Positions 18,045 through 28,014 of a stretch of 64,000 nt of DNA are shown one piece after another. Source of the DNA: Anaerolineae bacterium (lineage in GTDB: Bacteria; Chloroflexota; Anaerolineae; Promineifilales; Promineifilaceae). The first letter of the stretch is position 1, and each line of letters opens with the position of its first letter. Location: the NCBI GenBank assembly GCA_023384415.1, contig JAHDWJ010000001.1:124001-188000 (forward strand). Direction: 5' to 3'. The notes under the pieces were generated by a model. That model searched no databases. It was not told the origin of the DNA and saw only the letters and a program-made list of their open reading frames with translations. The translations under genes and the position numbers were made by a program.

Positions 18045-18164
18045 ACTCACCTACTCACCTACTCACCTACTCACTTACTCACCTACTCACCTACTCACCT
18101 ACTCACCTACTCGCCTACTCGCCTACTCGCCTACTCGCCTACTCGCCTACTCGTATACTCGCCG
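18045..18164 (+). repeat. 15-copy 8-bp tandem repeat between the NRPS and PKS genes
   Basis: There are fifteen contiguous 8-mers: eight ACTCACCT (the fourth is ACTCACTT), five ACTCGCCT, then ACTCGTAT and ACTCGCCG. The copies fall into two blocks differing by one A-to-G change, as expected of slippage and block expansion. The unit is not a multiple of three, yet the 120-bp array is open in the PKS frame back to a GTG at 18023. Copy-number change could alter spacing or, if that upstream start is used, the frame. It fills most of the 181-base gap 18001-18181. Confidence 0.95.
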
Positions 18165-18181
18165 CTTACAACTTGAACATT

Positions 18182-21100
18182 ATGAGCCACAATCAAACCA
18201 TTTTAGATTCATTGACAGGTACAGAAATTGCGGTTATTGGGATGGCGGCCCGGTTTCCAGGGGCCGCCGATGTGGATAGTTATTGGGCCAATCTCCGCGA
18301 TGGGGTTGAATCTATTCAACCGCTGGCGGATGAGCAGCTGCGCCAGGCCGGGGTTGACGAAAAAACGATGCGCCACCCCCGTTATGTGAAAGCGGCCGCG
18401 ATCCTCGACAAGATGGAGCAGTTTGATGCCCCGTTCTTTGGCTTTAGCTCTCGGGATGCGGCCATCATGGATCCCCAGCACCGCCACTTTTTAGAAGTAA
18501 GCTGGGAAGCCTTAGAACATGCCGGGTATGATCCAGCCCGCTTTGATGGGATTATCGGCGTTTATGGCGGCTCCGGTCACAACGCTTACCTGCCCTACAA
18601 CATCCTCACCAACCCGGAACTGCTCCACTCCGTTGGCTTTTTCCTGCTGCGCCACACCGGCAACGACAAAGATTTCCTCACCACCCGCGTCTCCTACCTG
18701 TTCGATCTGCGCGGCCCCAGCGTCAATGTCCAGACCGCCTGCTCCACCTCCCTGGTCGCCATCCACCTGGCCTGCCAAAGTTTACTCAGCCTGGAATGTG
18801 ATATGGCTTTGGCCGGGGGTGTCACCATCGAGCTGCCCCATGGCCAGGGGTATATTTACGAAGAGGGGGAGATTCTTTCTCCTGATGGCCACTGCCGCCC
18901 CTTTGATGCGGCTTCCCAGGGAACGGTGTTTGGCAGTGGGGCCGGGGTGGTGGTGCTGCGCCGCCTGGATGAGGCGATCAAAGCTGGCGATACCATTCAT
19001 GCCGTGATCAAAGGGTCGGCCATTAACAATGATGGCTCTGGCAAGATGAACTACCTGGCCCCCAGTGTAGACGGGCAGGCCAAAGCGATTGCCGAAGCCC
19101 TGACCATCGCCGATGCCCCCGCTTCGTCCATTAGTTATGTGGAAGCGCATGGCACTGGCACCCCCATTGGCGACCCGATTGAGGTGCAGGCGTTGACCCA
19201 GGCATTCCGAGCCACCAGCCAGAGGAGTGGGTACTGCGGCCTGGGGTCGGTGAAGAGCAATATCGGCCATCTGGATACGGCCGCTGGGGTTGCCAGCTTT
19301 ATTAAGGTGGTGCAAGCCCTTAGACACCAACAGCTTCCGCCCACGCTCCATTTCCAATCGCCCAACCCGCTGCTAAATCTGGCCCAAACGCCGTTTTATG
19401 TCAACCACAGCCTGCGCCCCTGGGCCAGCCAGGGGCAGCCGCGCCGGGCTGGGGTAAGTTCGCTAGGAGTTGGGGGGACGAATGCTCATATTATTTTAGA
19501 AGAAGCCCCCAAATTGGGGCCGTCGTCTCGTTCGCGGCCGCAGCAGTTGTTGCTCCTCACCGCCAAAAGTAAAACCGCCCTGGAAGGGAACAGCCAGCGA
19601 TTGGCCCACCATTTGCGTCACCACCCTGAACAACCCCTGGCCGACATCGCCTACACCACCCAGATGGGTCGGCAGCCGTTCCGCTACCGCCGGGTGGTGG
19701 TGGGAAGCTGCCATGAGGAGATCGCGGCCGCTCTGGAATCCCAGGATCGCAGCAAACTATTTACCCAGGAAGCCAGCCAGAGCAAACCGGCCATCGGCTT
19801 CTTCTTCCCTGGTGGCGGGGCCCAATACCTCAACATGGGGCGTGACCTGTATGACCATGAACCCCTCTACCGGCAAATCATAGATGAAGGTCTCACCCTT
19901 CTGCGCGGCCAGCTTGATTTTGACCTCAAGGCAGTTTTGTTTGCTGAACGGGGCAGTGGGCAGTTAGCATCCCCTCACTCCTCACTCCTAGAAAAACCTG
20001 CCGCCGCCCTGCCGGCCCTCTTCCTGACCGAGTACGCCCTGGCCCGGCTGTGGCTCTCCTGGGGGATTGAACCGGCGGTGATGATTGGGCACAGCATGGG
20101 GGAATATACGGCAGCCTGCCTGGCCGGTGTCTTCTCCTTCGCCGATGCCCTTTCTATCGTCACCCTGCGGGGCAAGCTGTTTGAGACCCTGCCCGCTGGG
20201 GGGATGCTTAGTGTTTCCTTGCCCGAAGTGGAGCTGCGGCCGCATCTGTTTGGATCTCTGGATATTGCCGTCCTCAACAGCCCAACCGCTTCGGTTGTCT
20301 CTGGCCCCCTGGATGATATTGAAAAGATGGCTGGCTATCTGGATGAGCAGCGGATTGAATACCAGCGTGTCCCCATTGATGTGGCCGCCCATTCTCCTAT
20401 GCTAGAACCGATTTTGGCCCCCTTCGAGGCTCATTTGCGCCGTATCCGCTTTAACCCACCGCAGAAGCCGTATATCAGCAATGTGACCGGGACGTGGGTG
20501 CGGCCGCAAGACGCTACCGATCCCCTCTATTGGGTGCGCCATTTGCGCCACACCGTCCGCTTTGCCGATGGGGTAGCCACCGCCCTGCAAACGGCTAACC
20601 TGATTTTGTTAGAAGTAGGGCCAGGTAAAACCCTCACTTCATTAGCCCGCCAACACCCCGACGCCCCCAATGGGCTGATCGCCCTCACCTCGCTGCGCCA
20701 CGTGCGCGAGACGGCTAATGACCAGGCGTATCTGCTGACCACCCTGGGGCGGTTGTGGGGTCATGGGGCCGAACCCGATTGGCCGGCCCTATATCCCCAA
20801 GAAATTCGCCACCGGGTACCCCTGCCCACCTACAGCTTCGATCACCAGCGGTATTGGATTGAGCCGGGGATCGTGTCCAACCAGGCGGCCGCACCCAGTT
20901 ACCCGCGCAAACAGAACAACCTGGACGATTGGTTCTACCGCCCCACCTGGACGCTAAAGCCACTGCCCGACGCGGCTGCGGCCGAACCCCCCTCCTGGCT
21001 CATCTTCCTGGACCAATTGGGGGTGGGGGAGCGGCTGGCCCAACAGCTACAAGCCGAGGGGCACACCGTCACCGTCGTCACCGAGGAGCGGCAGTTCACC

Positions 21101-24100
21101 ATTAAGGGACCAGGGCAATACGCCCTCAACCAGAGCTTCCGCCCCGACTACCTTGACCTGGTAGATGAGCTGGCCGAACAAGGGCGGCTGCCGCAGCGGG
21201 TTGTCCATTTGTGGGGTCTCACCCCAGAGAAAATAACCGTCTCTCGGGTTGAACTGTATGAGCAGCAGCGGGACAACGTTTTTTACAGTACCCTCTTTCT
21301 GACTCAAGCCCTCAGCCAGGTCAACCTGCCTCAGCCAGTACATATCACCCTGGTCAGCAATGGGATGCAGGCGTTACCCGGTGAACCGCTGCCATTCCCG
21401 GAGAAGGCGATTGCCCTGGGGTTAGCCCAGGTTATCGGCAAGGAGTTCACCGATATTAGCTGCCAATGCCTGGACGTGGTTGTGCCCCCACGCCGCCGCT
21501 TTTTGGGTATGGAGCAAACGGCCCTGACCCAACTGCTGGCCCAAATCCGCCAGGAAGCGTTGATCCATGATGGGGAGCCAGTAGCTCTGTGGCGCGGCCG
21601 CGACCGGTGGGTTTCCCGGTTTGAGGCGGCCAAAGTAGACGGGGGAGTGAACCGGCTGCGGCCGCAAGGGGTGTACCTTATCACCGGTGGGTTAGGGGGA
21701 ATTGGGCTGGTGCAGGCCCGGTTGCTGGCCCAAACGGTGCAGGCCCGCCTGGTGTTGACCGGGCGCACGGGTCTGCCCCCTCGCGAAACCTGGGATAAAT
21801 GGCTGGCAACCCGTGAAGAGACAAACAAAATCAGCCAACAAATCCGCACCGTGCGTGAACTGGAAAGCCTGGGGGCTGAGGTGTTACTGGTGGCCGCCGA
21901 TGTTAGCAACCGGGAACAGGTACGCCGGCTGGTGGCGGCCGCCAAAGAGCAGTTCGGCACAATCCATGGGGTCATCCATGCGGCCGGGGTGCTAAACGAT
22001 GGCCTCATCCAGCTTAAAGCGGCCGGCGATGTGGCTAAAGTGTTCTCCCCCAAAATCCGAGGTACCCTTCTGCTTGATGAAGCCCTGGCCGATACCCCAC
22101 TTGATTTCTTCATCCTGTTCTCATCCACCAGCACCGTCATGGGGCCGGTAGGGCAGGTAGATTACGTGGGGGCCAATGCGTTCCTGGATGCTTTCGCCCA
22201 GAGCAAAACGGTTCAACCAGCCGAAGGCTCGCCTTATACCCTGGCTATCAACTGGGGGATGTGGTCTGAGGTGGGCATGGCGGTCGCGGCCGCGCATACC
22301 CCCAGCCCGTATGCCCCGCACGATCCCCGGCTCAGCCGCCCCATGAAACACCCGTTTCTGGGCCGTCTCATCCAAGGGACCGATGAGGAGATGGTCTATG
22401 AAACTACCCTGGGCACCGACCATTGGTTGCTCAACGAACACCGGCTCAAAGATGGCACAGCCCTGGTGCCGGGCACGGGGTATCTGGAGATGGCCTGGGC
22501 TGCCCGCCAGCCGGATATGCCCCGCCGCCCGGTTGAGATTCGGGACCTGTTTTTTGTCTCGCCGCTGGATGTGGCTGAGGGAGAGCGCAAGACGGTGCGG
22601 CTGCGCCTGGTCAAGGAAGGGAATGGGCATCGGTTTACTGTTGCCAGCCAATCCTCGTTTGATGGCTCCTGGCAGGAACATGCCCTGGCTCAAGTCACCT
22701 TCTTAACTCCCACCACCGTACCGGCTCAGGACGCGGCCGCTATCCTGGCCCGCTGTAACCGTCAGGAAATCACCTTTGCTCCCGGCCAACAGGAGACCAA
22801 CCAGGAGCGTTTTCTCCGCTTCGGCCCCCGCTGGAAAAATGTGCGCCAGATTCGCTTTGGCGATGGGGAAGTGGTAGGGCGGCTGGAGTTGGATCCATCC
22901 TTCCATGATGATTTGGCCCAATACCCGCTTCACCCGGCCCTGCTTGACCTGGCGACGGGCATTGGCTTGCCCCTTGTCCCTGGCTACCACGATACCAGCC
23001 ACACCTCTCCGGCTTTTTATGTTCCCCTGACTTACCGGCAAGTACGTGTATATGCCCCATTGACGCCGGTGCTGTACACCCACCTGCGCCACCGCCCGGA
23101 CGCGGCCGCGAACCAGCAAACAGCGACCTTTGATGTAACCCTGATGGATGAAAGCGGCCGCGTCCTGGTTGAGGTCAACAGCTTCACCGTCCGCCGCGTG
23201 GGTGAACAGCAAAATATCTTCAGCCGCCAAACCACCCAACCCACTCAGTCCTCACTCCTCAGCACTCAGCACTCCCCAGATCGTCCCACCCTGCTAGACC
23301 TGGCCCTGAGCGATGGGATCAAACCGGAAGAGGGGGCGGCCGCGTTCCAGCGATTGTTGACCGGTGCGGCCGCGCCGCGCACCATCGTCTCCTCCCTGCC
23401 CCTGGCCGATCTGCTCCAATACACCCACACCATCCAACCCGAAAACGAGAGCGAAGCCATGCAATTTGCCCGGCCGGCCCACCTGGGAGAGTATGTCCCG
23501 CCAGAAAATGAGGCCCAACGCAAACTGGCAGAGATGTGGCAAAAAGTATTAGGGCTGGACAGCGTAGGCATCCACGATGATTTCTTTGACCTGGGGGGAG
23601 ATTCCCTCATGGCTATTCGCCTGGTTAACCTGGTGAAAAAAGGGTTTGGTGTTGAGCTTTCCCTGGCGACCATTTTTCAAACCCCAACGGTAGCCCAGAT
23701 GATCACCTTGCTGCCCCAGGAAGAGGCCAAACCAGGGGAAGCCGCTCCTACTGACCGCCGCCGCCAATGGGCCAAAGCCGCCCATCAAGCCTTGGTGCCC
23801 ATCCAAACCAAAGGGGACAAACCCCCGTTCTTTGTAGTGCATGGGGCCGGGGGGCATGTGTTGGTGTATAGCCCCCTGGCCGATTACCTGGGGCTGGAGC
23901 AGCCGTTTTATGGGTTGCAGGCGGTGGGGGTAGATGGCAAGCAGCGGCCGCTGACCAACATCGAAGCCATGGCCGACCTGTATCTCCAAGAGGTTCGCCA
24001 GGTCCAGCCACACGGGCCATATTACCTGGGCGGCTTCTCCATGGGGGGGGAAGTGGCCTTCGCCATGGCCAATAAGCTCAAGGCCGCCGGAGAAGAAGTT

Positions 24101-24673
24101 GCTTTATTGGTTCTCTTTGACACTTTCAACCCCGTGCGGAATATTCGTGGCAAGGGAATTACGGCGACCAATGGCCATGAAAACGGTTATGCCCCTCATC
24201 AGCCGCCGGAAATCAGGCGCGTCAGCCGGTTAGCTGCTTCTCGGCGCAAGGTTATCGGCCATGTGCGCCGACTGCGCCAGATGGGGGTAGGGGAACAGGT
24301 GCGGTATTTGTGGGAAGATGGGCAGCGGCGTTTCTATCGCCTGCATCTCAAATGGGCCTTTGAGCGGGCCTACCGTGCCAACCGCCCCATGTCTTACGCC
24401 TTCCTGGAAGATTATTTGTGGGAGACCAACCTCAAGGCGATTACGAACTATATGCCCCAGGTCTATCCCGGCCAGATTATCTTGTTCCGCTCCACCGAAA
24501 GCCTGCCCCATAACCCGGTAGATCATCCGCTGGGGTGGGGGCCATTGGCCCGTGATGGGGTGCAAGAATATATTATTGACGGTCCCCATCGTATCATGGA
24601 TGAGCCGTACATCGCTGATGTCGCCCGCATCTTGCAGCAATGTCTGGACGAGGCGCAGGCGCAATATGCTTAA
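18182..24673 (+). CDS. Type I PKS: KS-AT-KR-DH-ACP-TE
   Basis: 2163 residues from the ATG at 18182 (MSHNQTILDS), chosen because KS homology starts at once (EIAVIGMAARFPGA); no good ribosome site is visible. KS ~10-435 has Cys187 (QTACSTSLVA), EAHGTGTPIGD and NIGHLDTAAG. AT ~560-860 has Ser638 (IGHSMGEY) with VAAHSPML near the specificity loop. KR ~940-1345 has TGGLGGIG and the YVGANAFLDAFAQ active-site region. DH ~1387-1670 follows the KR, an unusual order, and its motif HRLKDGTALVPG is one residue longer than HxxxGxxxxP. ACP Ser1808 lies in FFDLGGDSLMA, and the thioesterase Ser1953 in LGGFSMGGE. It would extend the NRPS-bound amino acid by one reduced, dehydrated C2 unit and release it. Confidence 0.92.
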   Translation: MSHNQTILDSLTGTEIAVIGMAARFPGAADVDSYWANLRDGVESIQPLADEQLRQAGVDEKTMRHPRYVKAAAILDKMEQFDAPFFGFSSRDAAIMDPQHRHFLEVSWEALEHAGYDPARFDGIIGVYGGSGHNAYLPYNILTNPELLHSVGFFLLRHTGNDKDFLTTRVSYLFDLRGPSVNVQTACSTSLVAIHLACQSLLSLECDMALAGGVTIELPHGQGYIYEEGEILSPDGHCRPFDAASQGTVFGSGAGVVVLRRLDEAIKAGDTIHAVIKGSAINNDGSGKMNYLAPSVDGQAKAIAEALTIADAPASSISYVEAHGTGTPIGDPIEVQALTQAFRATSQRSGYCGLGSVKSNIGHLDTAAGVASFIKVVQALRHQQLPPTLHFQSPNPLLNLAQTPFYVNHSLRPWASQGQPRRAGVSSLGVGGTNAHIILEEAPKLGPSSRSRPQQLLLLTAKSKTALEGNSQRLAHHLRHHPEQPLADIAYTTQMGRQPFRYRRVVVGSCHEEIAAALESQDRSKLFTQEASQSKPAIGFFFPGGGAQYLNMGRDLYDHEPLYRQIIDEGLTLLRGQLDFDLKAVLFAERGSGQLASPHSSLLEKPAAALPALFLTEYALARLWLSWGIEPAVMIGHSMGEYTAACLAGVFSFADALSIVTLRGKLFETLPAGGMLSVSLPEVELRPHLFGSLDIAVLNSPTASVVSGPLDDIEKMAGYLDEQRIEYQRVPIDVAAHSPMLEPILAPFEAHLRRIRFNPPQKPYISNVTGTWVRPQDATDPLYWVRHLRHTVRFADGVATALQTANLILLEVGPGKTLTSLARQHPDAPNGLIALTSLRHVRETANDQAYLLTTLGRLWGHGAEPDWPALYPQEIRHRVPLPTYSFDHQRYWIEPGIVSNQAAAPSYPRKQNNLDDWFYRPTWTLKPLPDAAAAEPPSWLIFLDQLGVGERLAQQLQAEGHTVTVVTEERQFTIKGPGQYALNQSFRPDYLDLVDELAEQGRLPQRVVHLWGLTPEKITVSRVELYEQQRDNVFYSTLFLTQALSQVNLPQPVHITLVSNGMQALPGEPLPFPEKAIALGLAQVIGKEFTDISCQCLDVVVPPRRRFLGMEQTALTQLLAQIRQEALIHDGEPVALWRGRDRWVSRFEAAKVDGGVNRLRPQGVYLITGGLGGIGLVQARLLAQTVQARLVLTGRTGLPPRETWDKWLATREETNKISQQIRTVRELESLGAEVLLVAADVSNREQVRRLVAAAKEQFGTIHGVIHAAGVLNDGLIQLKAAGDVAKVFSPKIRGTLLLDEALADTPLDFFILFSSTSTVMGPVGQVDYVGANAFLDAFAQSKTVQPAEGSPYTLAINWGMWSEVGMAVAAAHTPSPYAPHDPRLSRPMKHPFLGRLIQGTDEEMVYETTLGTDHWLLNEHRLKDGTALVPGTGYLEMAWAARQPDMPRRPVEIRDLFFVSPLDVAEGERKTVRLRLVKEGNGHRFTVASQSSFDGSWQEHALAQVTFLTPTTVPAQDAAAILARCNRQEITFAPGQQETNQERFLRFGPRWKNVRQIRFGDGEVVGRLELDPSFHDDLAQYPLHPALLDLATGIGLPLVPGYHDTSHTSPAFYVPLTYRQVRVYAPLTPVLYTHLRHRPDAAANQQTATFDVTLMDESGRVLVEVNSFTVRRVGEQQNIFSRQTTQPTQSSLLSTQHSPDRPTLLDLALSDGIKPEEGAAAFQRLLTGAAAPRTIVSSLPLADLLQYTHTIQPENESEAMQFARPAHLGEYVPPENEAQRKLAEMWQKVLGLDSVGIHDDFFDLGGDSLMAIRLVNLVKKGFGVELSLATIFQTPTVAQMITLLPQEEAKPGEAAPTDRRRQWAKAAHQALVPIQTKGDKPPFFVVHGAGGHVLVYSPLADYLGLEQPFYGLQAVGVDGKQRPLTNIEAMADLYLQEVRQVQPHGPYYLGGFSMGGEVAFAMANKLKAAGEEVALLVLFDTFNPVRNIRGKGITATNGHENGYAPHQPPEIRRVSRLAASRRKVIGHVRRLRQMGVGEQVRYLWEDGQRRFYRLHLKWAFERAYRANRPMSYAFLEDYLWETNLKAITNYMPQVYPGQIILFRSTESLPHNPVDHPLGWGPLARDGVQEYIIDGPHRIMDEPYIADVARILQQCLDEAQAQYA

Positions 24674-24756
24674 CTTGTCACCTGAGATAAGATAACTTGT
24701 AACTTTAACCCGCTAGGCTAAATTTGTTCATCCTTGATCTTGCCCTGTCCAATTTT

Positions 24757-26250
24757 ATGACCAAACTACGCCAATCTTTTACCCATGAACACCAGATTGA
24801 GATCACCCTCTTTCTGGTGTTACTCCTCTGTTATGGTTACTTTTTTCCTCGTTGGGCTGATCCCAATCAAAATTCCCGCCTGAACATGGTCGTAGCTGTG
24901 GTGGACGATGGTACGTTTAAGATTGATAAATACGTCGCCAATACAGTGGATTATGCCAAAGTGGGAGAGCATTATTACAGCGATAAAGCCCCTGGGGTGG
25001 CCTTTTTGGGTATTCCGGTTTATGCGGTTCTGGGCACAGGGCTAGATTTGCCTGTGATGGCTCCCCTCACTGAACGGTTGGCCAACAGTTCAGCTTTTCA
25101 GGCCACCTTAAACCCGGATGGTACCGGGGTGAGTACGGATAAAGTCCGTTTTGCTATTGCCCAGGTGGTTTTGGCCTTTTTGTTTGGGGCTGTGCCAACG
25201 GCTTTGTTGGGAGTGCTGCTGTTTCGGGTTTGTCTTTATTTGAGCCGTCACCTCTGGTTGAGCTTGGTTTTGGCCTTAGGCTATGGGCTGCTAACACCTG
25301 CCTTTGCTTATGCCAATAGTTTTTATGGGCATCAGTTGAGTGCTTTTTTGTTGTTTGCGGTGTTTTATCTTGCGTTTGCCACTTCTAGCCCGCTTACGCC
25401 AGCCCGGCTGATGCTGATTGGGGTCTGCCTGGCCTATAGTGTCGTGACCGAATATCCGACTTTTTTGTTAGTGGGAGTGCTGTTTTTGTATGTGGCGTAT
25501 CAGCTTTGGCAGCAAGGGGAATGGCAGCGATTGGGGTGGGTATTGGGGCCGGCGGGGGTGATCGCGGCCGCGTGGATGCTGTACAATAAAACGATTTTCG
25601 GCGGCTACCTGGAGCTGGGGTATGGCTATTCAGAATTGTGGGTAGATTCCCACAGCACCGGGTTTATGAGCCTGGGGGTGCCCCGTCCGGATGCTGTGTG
25701 GGGGATTACGTTTGGCCTGTTCCGGGGGCTGTTCTGGTTATCTCCCTGGCTGTTTTTGGCCGTGCCAGGGTTCGTACAATGGTGGCGCGGCCGCGAACAT
25801 CGGGTGGAATGGTTCGTAACCCTGGCCTGTGTCGCCTTGATGTTTTTGTTCAATAGTTCATCCGTCATGTGGTGGGGGGGGTTTTCTGTAGGGCCGCGTT
25901 ATATTTTGCCCATGCTCCCGTTCCTGGTGCTGCCGATTGTTTACAGTTTGCGGCCGCTTACCCAACCGGCATCCCCATCCCATCGCTGGCTCACTGGCGC
26001 GTTCGCTCTGCTGCTCATCTGGTCCTTCCTGGCAACCTGGGGCATGACCCTGGCCGGACAGGCGTTCCCCCCCGATACCCTCTCCAACCCCTGGGTAGAT
26101 TACCTGCTCCCGAACTGGCAAGCAGGGAACATCGCCCGCAGCCTGGGCACCATCATCGGTTTTCGGGGCTGGTTAAGCCTGCTGCCTGTTCTCCTACTCT
26201 CCCTGGCTTTGCTGGCCTGGCCTCTTTTTACGATCAGAAGGACATCATAA
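24757..26250 (+). CDS. Polytopic membrane protein, GT-C glycosyltransferase-like
   Basis: 497 residues from the ATG at 24757; a TTG at 24724 would add 11 residues. There are about ten to eleven hydrophobic helices. The extracytoplasmic loop after the first helix (DPNQNSRLNMVVAVVDDGTF, then VGEHYYSDKAPGVAFLG) has the acidic and KAPG pattern seen in many Chloroflexota GT39/ArnT-like proteins of the GT-C fold, which move sugars from polyprenyl phosphate carriers. It lacks a textbook DxD, so the catalytic role is not certain. It lies 83 bases after the PKS and 15 before another polytopic protein, and may be co-transcribed with them. Confidence 0.6.
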   Translation: MTKLRQSFTHEHQIEITLFLVLLLCYGYFFPRWADPNQNSRLNMVVAVVDDGTFKIDKYVANTVDYAKVGEHYYSDKAPGVAFLGIPVYAVLGTGLDLPVMAPLTERLANSSAFQATLNPDGTGVSTDKVRFAIAQVVLAFLFGAVPTALLGVLLFRVCLYLSRHLWLSLVLALGYGLLTPAFAYANSFYGHQLSAFLLFAVFYLAFATSSPLTPARLMLIGVCLAYSVVTEYPTFLLVGVLFLYVAYQLWQQGEWQRLGWVLGPAGVIAAAWMLYNKTIFGGYLELGYGYSELWVDSHSTGFMSLGVPRPDAVWGITFGLFRGLFWLSPWLFLAVPGFVQWWRGREHRVEWFVTLACVALMFLFNSSSVMWWGGFSVGPRYILPMLPFLVLPIVYSLRPLTQPASPSHRWLTGAFALLLIWSFLATWGMTLAGQAFPPDTLSNPWVDYLLPNWQAGNIARSLGTIIGFRGWLSLLPVLLLSLALLAWPLFTIRRTS

Positions 26251-26265
26251 TTTATTATCCCAACC

Positions 26266-27945
26266 ATGCCCAACCATCCACCATCCCCAACCATCTCCCG
26301 TGCTGAATGGCGGTTTGTCGCCTTGATTGTTCTTTTGGTCTTATTTATAACCAGTTTGCCCTATCTGTTTGCCTGGCTTACCACCCCAGCCCACAAACAA
26401 TTTATGGGTATCATGCTGGATGTGCCAGATCATGGGCAATATTTTTCCTGGATGCGGGAGTTGACAGACGCTCATCTGGCGGCCAATAAGCTGACCCCAG
26501 AGCCGAATGAGCCGGTCTTTTTTAACTTGCTCTGGTGGGGGTTGGGACGGTTGGGGCGGCTGTTTGGGGTGGGATATGCCGGGATGTTTCAGGTACTCCG
26601 GGTAGTGGCGACAGCCCTGTTTTTACCTCTGGTGTATCTATTTTGTGCCTGGTTTTTGCCGGAACGCGGCCGCCGCCAAACCGCCTTCCTCCTCATCTGC
26701 TTCAGTGCCGGGCTAGGCTGGATGATCATCGCCTACCGTAACCTGTTTATGAGCGAAGAGCTGCCTCTGCAATGGCTGTTGGATGTGTACATTGCCGAAG
26801 GCAACACCTTTTTAAGCATTCTGGGCTACCCCCATTTTATTGGGGCTGCTTTGTACATCGCCGTTTTTTACCTGATTTTGCGCGGCGAAGAGACGAAGCA
26901 GTACCGGTACGCCGTTTATGGGGGGCTGTTGGCCCTTTTCCTGGGGTGGCAGCACGCTTATGATTTGGTGCTGGTGTACGGCATTTTAGGGGCTTATGCT
27001 TTGCTGGTCTGGCTGCGGGATAAGAAGTTTCCCTGGTTCCTGGCCCAAAACTTGATCATTTTAGGGCTGATCTCCTGGTGGCCGGCCTTATATTCAGTCA
27101 TTCTCACTTCGCTTGATCCGTTGTGGGAAGAGGTGCTGGCTCAATTTGCCAATGCTGGCGTATATACGCCGCCGCCACTGCATTTGCTCATCTTTTTTGG
27201 TCCCCTGCTCTGGTTGGCAATAGTGGGGTTGTTTCGTTTGCGGCCGCATCACCTGTCCCAGTTAGATAACAAAACGTTATTTCTGGTGGCCTGGTTTGTG
27301 GCTAACTTTTTCTTGCTCTATATCCCTACCGATTTTCAGGTTCACATGCTCAACGGCTGGCAGGTACCAATGGGGATTTTAGCCACCTTAGCCTTGTATG
27401 AATGGCTGACCCCGGGACTGGCTGCGGCCGCATACCGACTTCGACCCTCATTTTCCCCTCATTGGGTGCAAAAAGCGGTACCTCTTCTCTTTCTCCTGGT
27501 CGTCATACCCACCAACCTCTACTTATGGCTGTGGCGGTTTGACGAACTACGCCGTTATGATTACCCTTATTACCTGTATCAAGATGAACTGGCGGCCTTT
27601 GCCTGGCTGGAACAAAATGCCAACTCGGATGATGTCGTTTTAAGCTCTTTGACCACCGGCCAATATATTCCGGCTCTAACTGGCACTCATGCCTTTCTGG
27701 CCCATTGGGCCCAAACCTTAGATTTCTTTGGCAAGAGCGAGATGGTCGAACAATTTTTCACCACTCAGACAGACCCGACCCAGCGGCAGGCTATCTTGCA
27801 GCAATACAGCGTGGATTACATCCTGTATGGCCCTACGGAACAGATTCTCGGCAATTATGACCCAGCCAGCGCCCCTTACCTGACACTGGTATTTGCTAGT
27901 GAAACCACACAGATTTATCAGGTAGTCGGTATCCCAGACCAATAA
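26266..27945 (+). CDS. Polytopic membrane protein of unknown function, GT-C-like
   Basis: 559 residues and about ten to twelve membrane helices. After helix 1 comes a conserved-looking loop GIMLDVPDHGQYFSWMRELT, then EPNEPVFFNLLWWGLGRLGR. The C-terminal ~110 residues are soluble and resemble the extracytoplasmic end of GT-C proteins (AAFAWLEQNANSDDVVLSS, TGTHAFLAHWAQTLDF). No enzyme motif is diagnostic. It follows the previous gene by 15 bases. The ATG at 26266 lacks a close ribosome site; GAAGGA is about 20 bases upstream. A lipid-linked sugar transferase is the best guess. Confidence 0.55.
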   Translation: MPNHPPSPTISRAEWRFVALIVLLVLFITSLPYLFAWLTTPAHKQFMGIMLDVPDHGQYFSWMRELTDAHLAANKLTPEPNEPVFFNLLWWGLGRLGRLFGVGYAGMFQVLRVVATALFLPLVYLFCAWFLPERGRRQTAFLLICFSAGLGWMIIAYRNLFMSEELPLQWLLDVYIAEGNTFLSILGYPHFIGAALYIAVFYLILRGEETKQYRYAVYGGLLALFLGWQHAYDLVLVYGILGAYALLVWLRDKKFPWFLAQNLIILGLISWWPALYSVILTSLDPLWEEVLAQFANAGVYTPPPLHLLIFFGPLLWLAIVGLFRLRPHHLSQLDNKTLFLVAWFVANFFLLYIPTDFQVHMLNGWQVPMGILATLALYEWLTPGLAAAAYRLRPSFSPHWVQKAVPLLFLLVVIPTNLYLWLWRFDELRRYDYPYYLYQDELAAFAWLEQNANSDDVVLSSLTTGQYIPALTGTHAFLAHWAQTLDFFGKSEMVEQFFTTQTDPTQRQAILQQYSVDYILYGPTEQILGNYDPASAPYLTLVFASETTQIYQVVGIPDQ

Positions 27946-28014
27946 TGATTCGCGGCATGGTTTATGGTGATCTGGCCGCCAACCATAAATCGCTATCCGC
28001 TTGGGGAAAAAACT

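Noticed and set aside
18045..18164. CRISPR array
   Set aside because: The units are contiguous 8-mers without spacers and no cas genes are near; this is a simple tandem repeat.
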